Under the pieces are notes generated by a model. It searched no databases. It worked only from the letters and a program-made list of their open reading frames with translations, and was not told the DNA's origin. This document shows, in pieces, positions 43,570 through 55,956 of a DNA stretch of 64,000 bases; the stretch's first letter is position 1, and every line of letters starts with the position of its first letter. This DNA comes from Nelumbo lutea (Eukaryota; Streptophyta; Magnoliopsida; Proteales; Nelumbonaceae): NCBI GenBank assembly GCA_022828595.1, contig JAKGHH010000002.1, positions 110,310,855 through 110,374,854 on the forward strand, read 5' to 3'. Position numbers and translations under genes: made by a program.

Positions 43570-44815
43570 CATCATCCAAAATTTCCTCTCTCCCCCACCA
43601 CCAATTCTTCCTGGCTATCCCCGTCCGGCCAGTTTGCATTTGGGTTTTATCAATATACCAATGGCTACACTGTTGGTATTTGGTTCGCCGGAGACCCTAC
43701 AAAAAACAGTGGTTTAGATAGCAAACCGAGACGATCCACCACTGCAACAGGATGCTAGGTTGATCTTGACCAGTGACGGAAAGCTGATCCTGCAAACTAC
43801 AGCACCCCAACCCAAATCCATCGCCGAAGCCGCTCAATCCGCTTTATGGGCATCTATGCTCGATACAGGAAATTTCGTTCTCTTCAATTCTCGTGGAAAT
43901 GTTCTGTGGCAGAGTTTTGATTTCCCAACAGACACTCTTTTACCAGGTCAGTCCCTTGTGGTGGAGGGAGAACTATCTTCTAGCATCTTCGTGACCAAAC
44001 CACTCGACAGGAAGGTTTTACATCAGGATGCAGTCAGACGGAAACCTTGTGCAGTATCCTACTGGAGATGAAAGAACGTCGACTTCATATTATGCTTCCA
44101 ATACATGCTGCCGTCAAGACAACTTGACGACGTTGAATTTTACCGAAGATGGCAGCCTCTACTTGCAAAATATCACCACCGGTGCCAATATAACGACTCT
44201 GTACAGCAGTGGGTTTCGGTGTTACAACAACGGAATAGTCTCCTCCCGATGGACTATAGATATCGACGGGATCTACCGGTTGTATGTTTTGAATCAGAGT
44301 AGCAATTGCGGTCTAAATGGGTATTGTGTCCTGAACGATCCAGAATATGCTTGCAATTGTGTTCCTGGATTTGAGTTCATTGATCAGGCCCAACCTATCT
44401 TGGGTTGTCAGAAGATTTATGACAGAGAAAGTTGCAAAGACGGAAAACAACTCGAATTCAACATCTCCGTACTAACAAATGTAGAATGGGAATATAATGC
44501 ATATGAAACTCTACGATCGATCCATGACAGAAGAAGATTGCGCAAGTGCCTGTTTGCAAAACTGTAAACTGCGGAGTTGCTTTATTTATAGATGAAATAT
44601 GGGAGAAGAAACGATGGTGGACAGATGAAAACTTTCGTCAAGGTACCTTCTGGCTCAGGAACCCAAATAAGCACAAATTCCATGGCAGGAGGCAAGACAA
44701 TGGAGAGTTCGACAAAAGAGCATAAAAAGGATGTTTCATTTTTTATTATTGGAGTAATTGGTTGTGCATTTTCTATTCTAGCAATCTTTACAATTCTATT
44801 ATTTAGTGATTAGCT
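43570..44815 (+). pseudogene. G-type lectin S-receptor-like kinase (LECRK/RLK1 type), truncated
   Basis: Starts inside the B-type lectin domain ([29 protein letters not shown]), then [26 protein letters not shown] and LDTGNFVLFNSRGNVLWQSF. A second frame has MQSDGNLVQYPTG, the DIDGIYRLYV block, an EGF-like CGLNGYCVLNDPEYACNCVPGF, and a PAN-like start. A third ends in a transmembrane helix (FFIIGVIGCAFSILAIFTIL). An extra A near 43705, TAG for the Trp before IANRD, and frame changes near 44010 and 44550 break it. There is no kinase domain after the helix. Intact relatives are plasma-membrane receptors. The signal peptide is also missing. Confidence 0.88.
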
Positions 44816-45270
44816 GATTATTATTATAACCGACATAGGAGCATAAAAAGGATAAACAGTGCTTTTTGCCGTTTTTTTTATATATTTTTTAAAAAGTCAA
44901 CCTATTTTAGAAATTATATTAAAAATTTTATTTTTATTGGTATTAGGGCCCAAATTTTACCCTTATCAGCTATGATCCCAAAATTAATTCTATCATGAAA
45001 TTTAATAAATTAAATTTTATGTAATATAATATTATTGGGTCAGGTTTATTTGAAAAAGCCCGAACCCTGCCAGAAAAGTAGTTAGACTAAGCCGATTGTC
45101 CAAAGAGAATTAGATACCCGCCTAAGTTATGAGAATCACTAAAAATGATTCTCCATAGTGATGTCAAACTAGGCTTAAGTTGCTATAACTTTTACATGCA
45201 AAGTAGCATTTTGTTTGGATATGAGAGTCGCAACTCGCGAGACCAGTTTTTGACGAAAAAATCACCATTC
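44816..45270. other. AT-rich intergenic spacer
   Basis: No coding sequence or repeat structure was recognised. Confidence 0.5.
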
Positions 45271-45681
45271 TAGGGGTATAAATGGATCGAATTTGGATCA
45301 GATCAAGCATGTCCGAATTCGAATCTGATCAAAATAATTCAATATCCAACAGATATTGAAAATTAATATTCGAATTCAAATCCGATTAATTATTAGAATA
45401 TTCAATTTGATTCGAATTTAACTAAATAATTATTTTAGGTAATTAATAAATATATAAATTATTTATATATTTTAATTATTATATATAGATTATATAAAAC
45501 ATTTAAAAATTTTATATATTATATCTAAGAATTAAATAATCGGTCGAATTCAGATATTTATTGAATTGAATCAAGTCATATTCGAATTCGACCGGTTAGA
45601 TATTCAAATTATCCAAATTTAATTTGAATATATAAAGTCTCGAATTCAAAATCAGATTTTCAAATACCATTGACACCCCTA
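45271..45681. mobile_element. MITE with TAGGGGTATAAATGG / CCATTGACACCCCTA ends
   Basis: About 410 bases, inverted ends matching at 12 of 15 positions, with GAATTCGAAT-rich subterminal arms and an AT core. No ORF. The flanking eight bases (CACCATTC and CATATAAC) do not match, so the target duplication is lost or the ends are slightly off. The end motif resembles hAT-type MITEs. Confidence 0.6.
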
Positions 45682-45808
45682 CATATAACTGTACATCAAG
45701 ATATTCTTTCTCCATTTTTATAAGCAACATCATATGCTCTCTTGAATATATGTAAACCATTTGTATACTTCATCGGGATCTAATTTGTTTTTCTGCAATT
45801 CTCATGGT

Positions 45809-46506
45809 CTAATCAGTCTCCTTCAGTCTCATTGTCATGGGTTTGAATACTGCCAATACAACAGCAATTTTACAGGCAAGGAAACCCGTCATTCCAATCA
45901 CGAGTTCTTTTGGTGTTAAGACCACAGGTACATCTCCATTTCCATATTTGAATGCTACAACAGAAAAAACTAATCCCAATGCCAGGACTGAGATAGATCC
46001 CTTACCTCTGAACAATTTACCAATATCTCCTCTGTTCACTGAAATAGATGCAGGAGCTGGCAATCCATCAACCGACCTTTGCAACAATAGCAGATAAAAG
46101 AAGCCTCCAAGTCCACCAGTTAAGAAGGCCAAAGCAGCTTTATCTCCAGCGGATATGGATGCAATTGATGTTCCAGCAAAGATGAGCATGGCATCATAGA
46201 GTAGCAAGGAGAATTTCAGATCTGCATACTCTCTCATGCTTTCCTCATTTGACATTATACGTTTTGAGATTGAAATTGCTTGGTTGTCTGTGTTTATAAG
46301 GGTCAAAAGATCGAGATCAGACAACTCAGCTACCAAGTGGGGTCTCAATTCAGCCATGGACATGTCACCACCCTCTCCAAGCAAAATATCCTCGGCTTCA
46401 AAATTGTACTGTAGTCCAATGTACCGAGTTGCTTTCCCATCCTCTTCTGGTGGGGTTTGACATTGATTAACAGTAGTCAAACTGGCATCTCCTAGCCTCC
46501 AACAAC
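45809..46506 (-). CDS. Predicted plastid membrane protein, last exon
   Basis: A 232-codon terminal exon. Acceptor GAGGACAG lies above 46506 and the stop is TAG at 45809-45811. It continues exon 47453-47822 in frame (ALWVSLESG then CWRLGDASL). The first half is soluble (YIGLQYNFEAEDILLGEGGD, SISKRIMSNEESMREYADL). The second half has four hydrophobic segments: LLLYDAMLIFAGTSIASIS, ALAFLTGGLGGFFYLLLL, VLALGLVFSVVAF and GMTGFLACKIAVVLAVF, around QRSVDGLPAPASIS and VPVVLTPKEL. I recognise this as a conserved plant protein of unknown function and can give no symbol. It is intact. Confidence 0.82.
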
Positions 46507-46732
46507 CTGTCCTCACAAATAGAAAGTATAAAGGAAAAGCAAGTGCATGTCAACCAGATCATCTTCTTATGTGGACAACATGAATATGAACCTACTATCT
46601 GACGTTAGCATGGTACAAGCACTAAATGGTGCTATAGCATTTTTTGCAGGAAAGAATAATATACGGGTAAATAATATTGAAAATATCAGCCATGTTATAG
46701 TATTGATAGGCAAATACCATTCAGGTTAAAAG

Positions 46733-47188
46733 AAAATTTCTATAAAGCGGTTGAAAGACCAGCAATGCTGTATGGAGTAGAGTGTTGCACAGTCAAGGAA
46801 CATGTCCAAAAAATGAGTGGCAGAAATGTGTACGCTGAGTTGGATGCATGGAAAAACTGAGAAGTATAGGGTCAGAAATGAAGTCATTCGAAGGAACCTA
46901 AGAGTAGCTCCAAGAGGTGAAAAAATGAGACAAAGAAGACTAAGATGGTTTAATCATGTGCATAGAAGACCATGTCTACAGAACATGTAAGAAGAAGCTA
47001 TCTGTTGTAAGTTGAAGGGGCTAGGGGCAGACCAAAAAGGAAATGGGTTGAATAGTAAGAAATGATTCCGGCACCCATAAGAACATAATTTAACAATGGA
47101 TATGACACTAAACAGAACAGAATGACGGAACAGGATTCATGTAGACGCCCTCATATGGTTGGGATAAGGCTTAGATGATGATGATGAT
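46733..47188 (+). mobile_element. RTE-type LINE 3' end with GAT-repeat tail
   Basis: The plus strand begins KFYKAVERPAMLYGVECC and continues, through frame breaks, as the diverged C-terminus of plant RTE LINEs (the region with HVHRRP and GRGRPKRKW). It ends TTGGGATAAGGCTTA followed by five GAT units at 47174-47188. A short 3' microsatellite instead of poly-A is characteristic of the RTE clade. It is heavily 5'-truncated and lies in an intron of the membrane-protein gene. Confidence 0.8.
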
Positions 47189-47452
47189 ATTGTGGTGCTT
47201 GCAACATTATGATGATTGTTTCAGTAATCATCTGAGACCGAATGACAAATCTCTCATTTCAAGAAACTATACAGATAGGTTCTTCCACAAACATACGCTC
47301 ACTTTTCATGTATCTGCATGTGAAATTAGACCTATGGTTATATGATTTTTTTGATAATTGCACTATGGTTATATATGATTCAACAATCTTCCTAGTCAAG
47401 CAACTGAAGTAATCAATTATACAAAAGAAATTCCATTGCAAATGAGACTAAC

Positions 47453-47822
47453 CTGATTCAAGACTAACCCAAAGTGCATCCATCTTTCCCAGTTTAGGAC
47501 CCTTGAAAAGGAACTCATCAAGAGAACCTCTTTGGAAGCACATGTCAGGACCACTTGGTTCTGTGTTTCCTTGAGGATCTTCCACTGGACACACAGGTAT
47601 TCTCTGTAATATCGCATCACCATTTTCATCTATTAAGCATAGCAATATTCCAGCACTCAAGTCACTCAAGGATGATCCATAGGATGCACTTGTACGCAGT
47701 TTGACCAAGTACAGTGATTGAAACTCATCCAGTTGATGGGAATTACAGATCTCCACCAGTGAAGACTCTGTGCAGATATTTGCTTCCATGGATGGCAGAA
47801 GGCGCAAAGGTCTTGCAAATCC
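47453..47822 (-). CDS. Predicted plastid membrane protein, internal exon
   Basis: An open exon between acceptor GATTTTCAG and donor AATCAG|GTTAGT. It encodes GFARPLRLLPSMEANICTES, then LYLVKLRTSASYGSSLSDLS, AGILLCLIDENGDAILQRIP, CFQRGSLDEF and GPKLGKMDALWVSLESG. The pattern resembles a beta-rich PLAT-like fold, but I cannot confirm it. The upstream acceptor could also be the AG a few bases earlier. It joins in frame to the last exon. Confidence 0.78.
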
Positions 47823-48390
47823 CTGAAAATCTGTATGACTCCATTATTCTTTAGCTGAAAATAAGAAAAACGTACTAATATAAATCAGCAGCAGTGCTAC
47901 ACCTAACACATTTTAATGTATTAACAAATATATAGAACTGTTCCCTCTGCTTTACACAATGTGTATGATAATAAAATGCACACTTATGTTGAATTGGGAA
48001 CATTCACGAAAGGCCCACACCATAATGCTGCCAGATGTTATTTCTGATCATTTGACTTCAAGAAGTCCATCATTTGGGCCATTTGATTCCTTCCTTCCCG
48101 CAAAGCAAAGGAAAAAAATAAAAGAAAAAGAAAAAGCCACAAAGACCGATGGAAGCAAAAACATGCAGAGGTGTACTAGAACTGCTATCCTATGGAGTGT
48201 ACAGGATGAAAGAAATGCAATAATTTTCACTGAGAAAAGGTAAGAAGTAATGTCATTATGGTGTGGAACATTGAATCTCAACCCTTGAAGAATTTAAAGG
48301 TGTCATTATAGACTCCATCCCATGGGGCTGCACACAGTTGCTCGATTTACACAACAAAGAAGGATTATATCCAAGATTGAAATTGGATAG
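47823..48390. other. Intron with LINE shard
   Basis: Mostly featureless intron. Plus-strand RCTRTAILWSVQDERNAIIF (about 48166-48225) is a short remnant of the L1 ORF2 region that follows the zinc-binding domain. The rest carries nothing I recognise; the target duplication GATAG of the gypsy element closes it. Confidence 0.55.
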
Positions 48391-49126
48391 TGATGAGGCG
48401 TGATTTGGCCCTCCAGTGACCCAGCGACAAGTGGCATCTGTCCTCGCCACATGACACCTCAGCACCACGTGAATAATCATGAATCTCACTAAGTCAAGGA
48501 AGCACTCCCCAGAACCAGTCCGAGCACCTCGTATTACAGATCGGGCACCTTGGAAGAGCGGCTAGTGGCACCTCGTCCAGGGCCGACCTGTCGTACATTG
48601 TCAGTACTAGCCCAAAGGACCTTGGCGTGAGGAACGACCTCCCCTAAGGACTTGCCAACATGACTGAGGTCCAAGTGGTGACCTACGTGACATGTTTGCC
48701 GGCCTCCTCTGCGTGCACCTTATCACTCCCAAGTCCTCTAGAAGTCAGCTCCCGCACCGTCCACTCTGGAGAAAACTGGATAAGGCCTTAGTTCGTGTGC
48801 GAAAACTACCTCCGAGGACAGAGGACCAGTGAGCCATGTCCTCCAAGAGATCTCGGACACGTTGCATGAAGCTCACAATTGTTAGCCTATATAAAGGCCT
48901 CTCCTTCAACTTCATGAGGTACGTGCAATTTAGCTCTCAAGCACCTAAGCTCTCTCGCTTTCTAGCTCTCCAAGTACTTATTGTTGATTTAAGCATCAAA
49001 GTGCCTGCCCCGGGTAAAGCAACCCGGACACTTTGATTTCTCTCTCTTTGCAGCTCAACAAGGTGACCTCTCTAGCCTAGCATCCGAGTTGTCTACCAAC
49101 AGGGAGCACTAGATCGTGCATCATCA
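48391..49126 (+). repeat. 5' LTR of Tat-type gypsy element
   Basis: Repeats 54386-55124. TATATAAA at 48888-48895 is the likely TATA box. The last bases CATCATCA are followed by the primer-binding site TGGCACCGTTTGTGGG at 49129. Confidence 0.9.
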
Positions 49127-49749
49127 ATTGGCACCGTTTGTGGGAATACACTACACAAAAGCTAAGTTCTCACATGTTCTCTAAGCCTCAAGTAATGGCA
49201 TCCTCAAACAACAACGTTTGGATCAAGGAACCACCGCATGGGGGCTGAATCAGAACGATCAGCATGGACAAGCTTTAGCGGTCTTGCCTAGACCAAATAT
49301 CCTAGCCCTAACTGCAAGGCCGCCCCTACAGGTCGAGCCCCCCATGGCTCCCATGGGAGTTGGCAGCCAGCAGACTGTGGAGCCGGCCTAGCAGATTGAG
49401 CCTTTCAAGGCTCCCGTGCGAGTTAATGGCCCACAGATAGTGGAGCCGCCCCCACAAGTTGAGCCCCCCATGATTCTCGTAGGAGTGGATAGCCAGCGAT
49501 TCTGAGGGCGGATGTAATTGCAACACCAACATAGAGGGACACCCTGCCACGATGGTATTGGTGCGGCCTCAGGCTCGCCCGCAGCAACATGACAACCCGC
49601 CGGCTTGCGGCGTGATTAACATGATCACTAGAGGGTCAGAAGTAGCAGGCTCTAGTACCCCCAGCTAGTTGAACCTTAGTTTGTGGGCTGAACCGTGAGG
49701 AGGAGAACCCACCAAAGCGACAAAGAGTAGGAAAGGTGATCTACTTCAC

Positions 49750-52700
49750 CGAAGACGACACACACGGGGTCCGCTACCCTCATAATGACGCCCTCGTAGT
49801 TAAGCTTGTGATCCACAACTACGAGGTGAAAAAGATACTAGTTGATTTTGGCAGCTCGGCAGATATCCTATTTCTTGGAGCCTTCGAGCAAATGGGACTA
49901 TAGAAGAAAGACCTGATCCGAGCCGATGTGCCCCTGGTTGGTTTTGGCGGTGAAGAAACCCAAGATCTTGGGCGGATCAACTTGTTCGTGATAGCAAGGA
50001 CCATGCCAAGCAGGATGAGGTTTCAACACGACTTCCTAGTGTTGGCAAAGACATCACCTTACAATGCCATTTTGGGCCGACCAATCCTACACGCCCTCAA
50101 AGTGGTGTTACCACATCGTGATGAAGTTCCCCATCGACCATGGAATAGGAGTAGTGCGCGGCGACCAACTCGAGTCGTGGAAGTGCTACATTGCAGCATT
50201 AAGGTACAAAGGGAAGCAGGTAGAGATGGACCTGGAACCGCTCCCGAAAAACGATGACGAGAGGGCTCGCCTGATGGAGGACACCTTCCTGGTGTCGATC
50301 TCTGATACCAACACCATGAAGACGGTCCAGATCGGCTCTCGGCTCAAGGAACCTCTGCACTCCAAACTTGTGAGATTCTTAAAGTTTAATATTGATGTTT
50401 TTGCTTGGTCAGCTATCAGCATGCCTCGCATAGACCCCTCTGTGATGACCCATAGACTGAATGCAAACCCCTTAGTTAGACCAATAAAACAGAGGAAAAG
50501 GAACTTTGCCCAGGAGAGGTGGAAAATTGTAGATGAGGTCAAGAACCTCCTCGCAACAAACTTCGTGAGAGAGGTCAAATATTCGAGTTGGATTGCAAAC
50601 CCAGTACTCGTGAAGAAGGCCAACGGCAAGTGGCACATGTGCATTGACTACTCCAACCTCAACAGAGCCTGCCCAAAGGATAGCTTTGCACTTTCTAAGA
50701 TAGATAACCTAGTAGATGCGACCTCGGGGTTCGAGTTGTTGAGCTTCATGGATGCCTACTCCGGTTATAACTAGATTCAAATGGATCCTGCCGACCAAGA
50801 AAAAAACAGCCTTTGTGACCAAGACATGTAGACTCTACTGTTACAAGGTCATGCCCTTTGGCCTAAAGAATGCTGGGGCGACCTACCAGCGCCTTGTAAA
50901 CAAAATTTTCTCCCCTTTGATTGGCAACAAAGTTGAGGTGTACGTAGACGACATGGTCGCAAAGAGTAGATCTTCTAGAACTCTAATTGCTTACTTGATC
51001 GGTGTCTTTAACGTACTTAGAAATTTTAATTTAAAACTCAATCCGAATAAGTGTGTCTTTGGAATCACATCGGGCAAGTTCCTTGGATACATAGTGAACC
51101 GATGAGTCATCAAGGCCAACCCGGAAAAAATCCAAGCCGTTCAAGACATGCAACCCCCTAGGTTAATAAAAGAAGTACAAAGGCTAACAGGTCGAATAGC
51201 CGTCCTGAACCAGTTTATGTCTAAGTCGGTTGGGCGGTGCCTTCCGTTTTTCAAAGCCATAAAGAAAAACCAAGACTTCAAGTGGACCGAAGAGTGTTAG
51301 CTCGCGTTTGATGAGCTAAATAAATACCTCAATTCCCCACCTTTGCTATTTAGGTCGGAATCCGAAGACGAGCTAATACTCTACCTCTTTGCGAGTGACG
51401 AGGTAGTTAGCTCGGTCTTAATACGAGAGGTGGACAGAGTGCAGCGATTGGTTTATTACATAAGTAAGGTCTTCCACGCTGCTGAGACCTGATATCCTAA
51501 CATGGAAAAGCTGGCCTTTGCCTTGGTGTTGGTGGCCCGGAAGCTACGCCCTTACTTACAGGCCCATACCATTATCGTCTTAACCAATCGATCTCTAAGG
51601 CAAGTTCCTTAGAAGCCCGAGGTCTTGGGGAGGTTGACGAAATGGCAATCGAGCTCAGCGAATACGATATTCGGTTTGAGCAATGCTAGCGATCAAGGCG
51701 CAGGTCCTGACTAACTTCATCGTTGAGTGTATGTTCAGCACGCCGACCCCTGAGGTTGTAGAGCCTGTAACCACCTCGAAGGCTACTACCAGTGCGGCAC
51801 CCAACCCGACCTAGGACGAGGAGCCTCGGATCCTCCATGTAGACAATTCATCCAACAAGTGCGGAAGTGGAGATGGACTGATCCTCTATGGACCTAGCGG
51901 AGTGAAACAAGAATACGCTCTCAGGTTCGTATTCCAAGCATTGAATAATGAGGCTATGTATGAGGCGCTCATTGCGGGCCTCTCCCTAGCAAAAGAGGTC
52001 AGCGCAAAGCACATCATCGTGTACAGTGACTCACAACTAGTGGTGAACCGAGTGAACGGACAGTATAAGGCCCAGAAGCCCGCCAATGTTGGCCTACTCG
52101 GCCAAGGTTAGAGAGCTCCTACCCAACTTCCGCTCTCGATACATCCAGTAGATTCCAAGGTCCAAGATCGCCGAGGCTGACACACTCTCCAAGTTGGTTG
52201 GTGCAACAGATACAACTTGGAAGACTGTCTACATCAAAAACCTACCATGCCCAAGCATCGAGAGGGCGACAAAGGAGGTAGCCCCCATATTGGTGACAAA
52301 GTCGGGCTGGATAGATCCACTCGTTGACTATCTACGCCACGACACCTTACCTGCAGATCGTAATGTGGCACAGAGGGTAGAGCGGCAATCCGTTCACTAT
52401 GTAATCATTGGCGAGCTGTTGTACTGCAGGTCGTTCATGCTCCCCTACCTATGCTGCTTATGTCCAATTGAAGCAAACTAAGTGCTACGAGAGATCCATG
52501 AAGGTCTCTACGGCAGACATTTGGAGGTAGGGCGTTAGCCCAAAAAGCATTGCGACAAGGATATTATTGGCTGGCAATGAAGGTGGACGCCATCTAGCTC
52601 GTGCAGAAATGTGATAGGTGTCAACGGCACACCAACATACCCCGGCAACCCGCTATCAACCTGAGGTACCTAACTAGCCCATAGTCATTTGCACAGTGGG

Positions 52701-53520
52701 GGATTGACATACTTGGTCCCTTTCCGCCGATAACCAGGCAGAGAAGGTTCTTGGTCGTTGCGGTGGATTGTTTCACTAAGTGGGTAGAGGCCAAGCAGTT
52801 GGTCTCTATCACAGCTCAGAACGTGCAAAATTTCTTTTGGAGGAACATCATCTGCCACTTTGGGCTGCCATGCGTGCTAATCTCAAACAACAGAAAGTAG
52901 TTTGAAGACATCAAGCTCCATAATTGGTGCACCAAGATGGGGATTCAAAAAAATTTCACCTCGGTAGTTCACCCTCAAGCAAGCGGGCAAGCCGAAGTGA
53001 CCAATAAAGCCATCTTACGAGGCCTCAAAGCTCGTCTCTCTCAAGCTAAGGATCTATGGGTGGACGAGCTGCCTAGTGCTTGTAGGCATATCGCACGACA
53101 ATCAAGACAACGACAGGCGAAACACCATTCAACTTGACATACAGCACAGAAGTCGTCATCCCTATTGAGATCGAGGTACCAACCTTACGATCAGGAGCCT
53201 ACGTCGAGGAGGCTAACGATGACGAGCTACGAACGAAATCTTGACTTGGTGGAAGAGGTCTGAGACTTAACATACATCTGGACTGCCACATACCAACAAA
53301 GGGTAACTCGATACTATAACACCCGAGTTAAGAGACACTAGTTCCAGGTTGGCGACCTGGTACTCAGGAAGGTTGTGGTGCCTGAGCCTAGCTCTGGGAA
53401 ATTGGGACCCTACTGGGAAGGCCCTTATAGGGTCACCAAGGTGATAGGACCCGAGACCTACGAGCTTGAAACCCTCAAAGGGAGGTAGGTCCCCCAAGCA
53501 TGGAACATCGATTATTTGCG
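49750..53520 (+). pseudogene. pol: Gypsy pol: protease, RT, two RNase H domains, integrase
   Basis: Protease-like ILVDFGSSADILFLGAFEQM (49830-49900). RT has KANGKWHMCIDYSNLNRACP, the palm motif FMDAYSGYN followed by a stop at 50772, MPFGLKNAGATYQRLV and the YVDDM box at 50941. The RNase H region (51300-51700) is broken. A second, archaeal-type RNase H is clear at 51835-52090 (VDNSSNKCGSGDG, MYEALIAGLSLAKEV, VYSDSQLVVNRV). Integrase has KCDRCQRH, WGIDILGPFP and SGQAEVTNKA, but the middle catalytic Asp of SDNG is Asn (LISNN, about 52880). Many stops and shifts mean no enzyme is made. Confidence 0.88.
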
Positions 53521-54385
53521 AAGATACTATGTCTAAGGCTCATTGTAGCTTCAACCTATGTGGAACAAGACCTCGGCCAACCATGCTCCCGCCTAACGAC
53601 CACCCCCTTCAGCAACCAGGTCAAGTTGACCTATGCGTTGTGACTAAAGAGTAAAGGAAAAGCCAAACCGCTTTCAGCTCCAAGGCACCCCTAAGTTGAC
53701 CTCGAAACACATCGGCAATAGGTGACCGATCCATGCAGGTTGGCCCCCATCTAAGCAACTTGGCCACGTTTTGACTTCGACAAAATTTTAACAGGCCAGT
53801 TCACTCTAAGCATTGCGGCCTATGTGTATGTCAAACACTTGGGTTCATGTTTTCTAACTTGGCCAATTCATAGAAAGTCAATTTGCTTTCAACACCTCAG
53901 TCAAATGACCTAGAACCTAGACAAACGTGCAAACTTGGCCAACTTCTTCACCATCAGCACCCATGTCAACATCATTCTCGTTGCCCTCTCCGTTATCCTC
54001 CACCTCATTTTCAGGTTCCGCATCGACCTCATCGGCTACCCCTTCGAGGACTGGCTTGAGGGACGCCCACATTGAAGTCTATGTAAGTGGAGCGACCTAA
54101 GGAAGCAGTTGCACAATTTGAAGTTGTTCTTGAGGGCGGGCATAACAGACTCCGCTCTTGAGGTGTTCAAGCAAATGATGGAACTCCTCGATGGGTACAT
54201 CCCTAGTACGGAAAATGTCCTCGGAGTGTTTGCTCTGCCTCTCTTCAAGCTAACGAGTTCACTCCTGTGCCCCGATGGTCAAGATGGCGAAAGTCTTGCA
54301 TAGTGCTGCATTCAGCCCTTAGACTCTTCCAGTTTGGGGGAGCAAACCGGACCGATGCCTACAAACTGGTTGAACCAGTCATTCT
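53521..54385. other. 3' untranslated part of Tat-type element
   Basis: No conserved coding sequence. A purine-rich AGTTTGGGGGAGC near 54331 may be the polypurine tract, although it lies some 45 bases from the 3' LTR. No antisense ORF like that at 63359 is present. Confidence 0.5.
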
Positions 54386-55124
54386 GAGGGATGATTTGGC
54401 CCTCCAGTGACCTAGTGACACGTGGCATCCGTCCTCGCCGCATGACGCCTCAACACCATGCAGATAGTTATGAATCTCGATAAGTCAAGGAAGCGCTCCC
54501 CAAAACCAATTCAAGCACCTCGTATACAGATCAGGCACCTTGGAAGAGCGGTTAGCAGCACCTCATTCAGGGCCGACCTATCCTATTGTACCTCATCAGT
54601 ACCGGTCCAAAGGACCTCGGCATGAGGGAGAACCTCCCCCGAGGACTTGCCAACTTGACTAAGGTCCAGGTGGCGACTTGCATGACTTGTTCACCGACCT
54701 CCTCTACATGCACCTTATCACTGTCGAGTCCTCCGAAAGTCAACTCCCACACCGTTTGCTCCGAAGGAAACCGGATAAGGCCTTATCGCTTCATACGGAA
54801 GCCAAGTTCATGTGCGAAACTACCTCCGAGGATGGCAGACCAGTGAACCACATCCTCCGAGAGATCTCAGACGTGTTGCGTGAAGCTCACGGTTGTTAGC
54901 CTATATAAAGGCCTCTCCTTTAACCTCACGAGGTACATGTGATTTAGCTCTCTCGCTTTCTAGCTCTCCAAGTACTTATCGTTGGCTTAAGCATCGGAGT
55001 GTCCACCACTGGTAAAGCCACCAAGACACTCTGATTTCTCTCTCTTTGCAGCTCGACAAGGCGACCTCTCTAGCCCGGCGTCTGAGCTGTCCGCCAACAG
55101 GGAGAACCAGATTGCACATCATCA
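54386..55124 (+). repeat. 3' LTR of Tat-type gypsy element
   Basis: Repeat of the 5' LTR with many substitutions (visibly more diverged than the copia LTR pairs), ending CATCATCA and followed by GATAG. Confidence 0.9.
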
Positions 55125-55129
55125 GATAG

Positions 55130-55956
55130 CATTAGTGTTGTCAATGGTTATGGGTCAACCAGATGGGCCTGGCCCAACACAGAGGGTCTAGGTCTGCATT
55201 TTGAGTTCCAATATAATAGGATCCGGATTCAGGATCAGTTTTACCAATTCTGACCTGATTAAGACCTGAAGTGACTTATACACGTTTTTTCATGGTTTAC
55301 CTAATAATAATTTCATATAAGATGTCAATAATTACCTTTAATGTATTATATTGTCTATACATTATATTTATAATTTTTTGAGGCTTGCACCTTGCCTCTC
55401 CATGCCCAACAGACTCAGATCTGCCTTTAACATTTAAAACCTTGATTCCAAGATACAGTTCCCAAATTTTCACAAAAATTTTACTTTATTAAACTGAAGA
55501 ATGCACAGAAAGCACTATAGCTATATGTCGTAAAAATTTTGAAATCATTTTCACTTTTCAGGCCAGATTTCAATTCTAAGTCTTCATATAAAATATATAG
55601 TCTCTGTATCAACACATAAAATATCTCAATAACTTACAGCTTTATCTATGATAGCATTTACAATTAATTGAAACTTCAAGCACCTTTTTTATGAGTAGTC
55701 AAATAAAACATCATTTACTTTGTATAAATATTTTGGTAATAGAAAAGGGGTAACCAAAAATAACTTCGCTGTATCCCACCCTAAACAACCTGCCATGGGC
55801 TAGCAACCAGCCATTAAAAAATTATTATACCTTTTTCAACTGTGTGTGTGTATATATATATATATAGATTTGATAAGAATTATACCTGTGCTACCTAGAT
55901 ATGGATAACAAAATCAATGATTTAGTTCAATATCTTCAATAATAGTGAATGCTGAC
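55130..55956. other. Intron sequence with repeat remnants
   Basis: Begins with a GGGCCTGGCCC-type MITE remnant (55140-55260). A motif TTTAAAACCTTG at 55434-55445 resembles the ends of the hAT-like MITE at 17942. The stretch TGTGTGTATATATATATATA lies near 55848. No exon was found. Confidence 0.5.

Larger units (their letters stand above)
48391..55124 (+). mobile_element. Ty3/gypsy Tat-type retrotransposon (complete ends, defective)
   Basis: LTRs of about 736 and 739 bases with TGATG/CATCA-type ends and a perfect target duplication GATAG (48386-48390 and 55125-55129). Domain order protease-RT-RNase H-second RNase H-integrase, and the extra RNase H, place it in the Tat group. The expected gag of over 1 kb is nearly absent: only about 0.6 kb separates the primer site from protease. 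It lies in an intron of the membrane-protein gene, opposite in orientation. Confidence 0.92.

Noticed and set aside
44592..44813. Independent small membrane protein
   Set aside because: It is the juxtamembrane and helix part of the broken lectin receptor kinase in another frame.
54109..54303. Plus-strand ORF before the 3' LTR of the Tat-type element
   Set aside because: No similarity to a known accessory protein and no matching antisense ORF; most likely chance.
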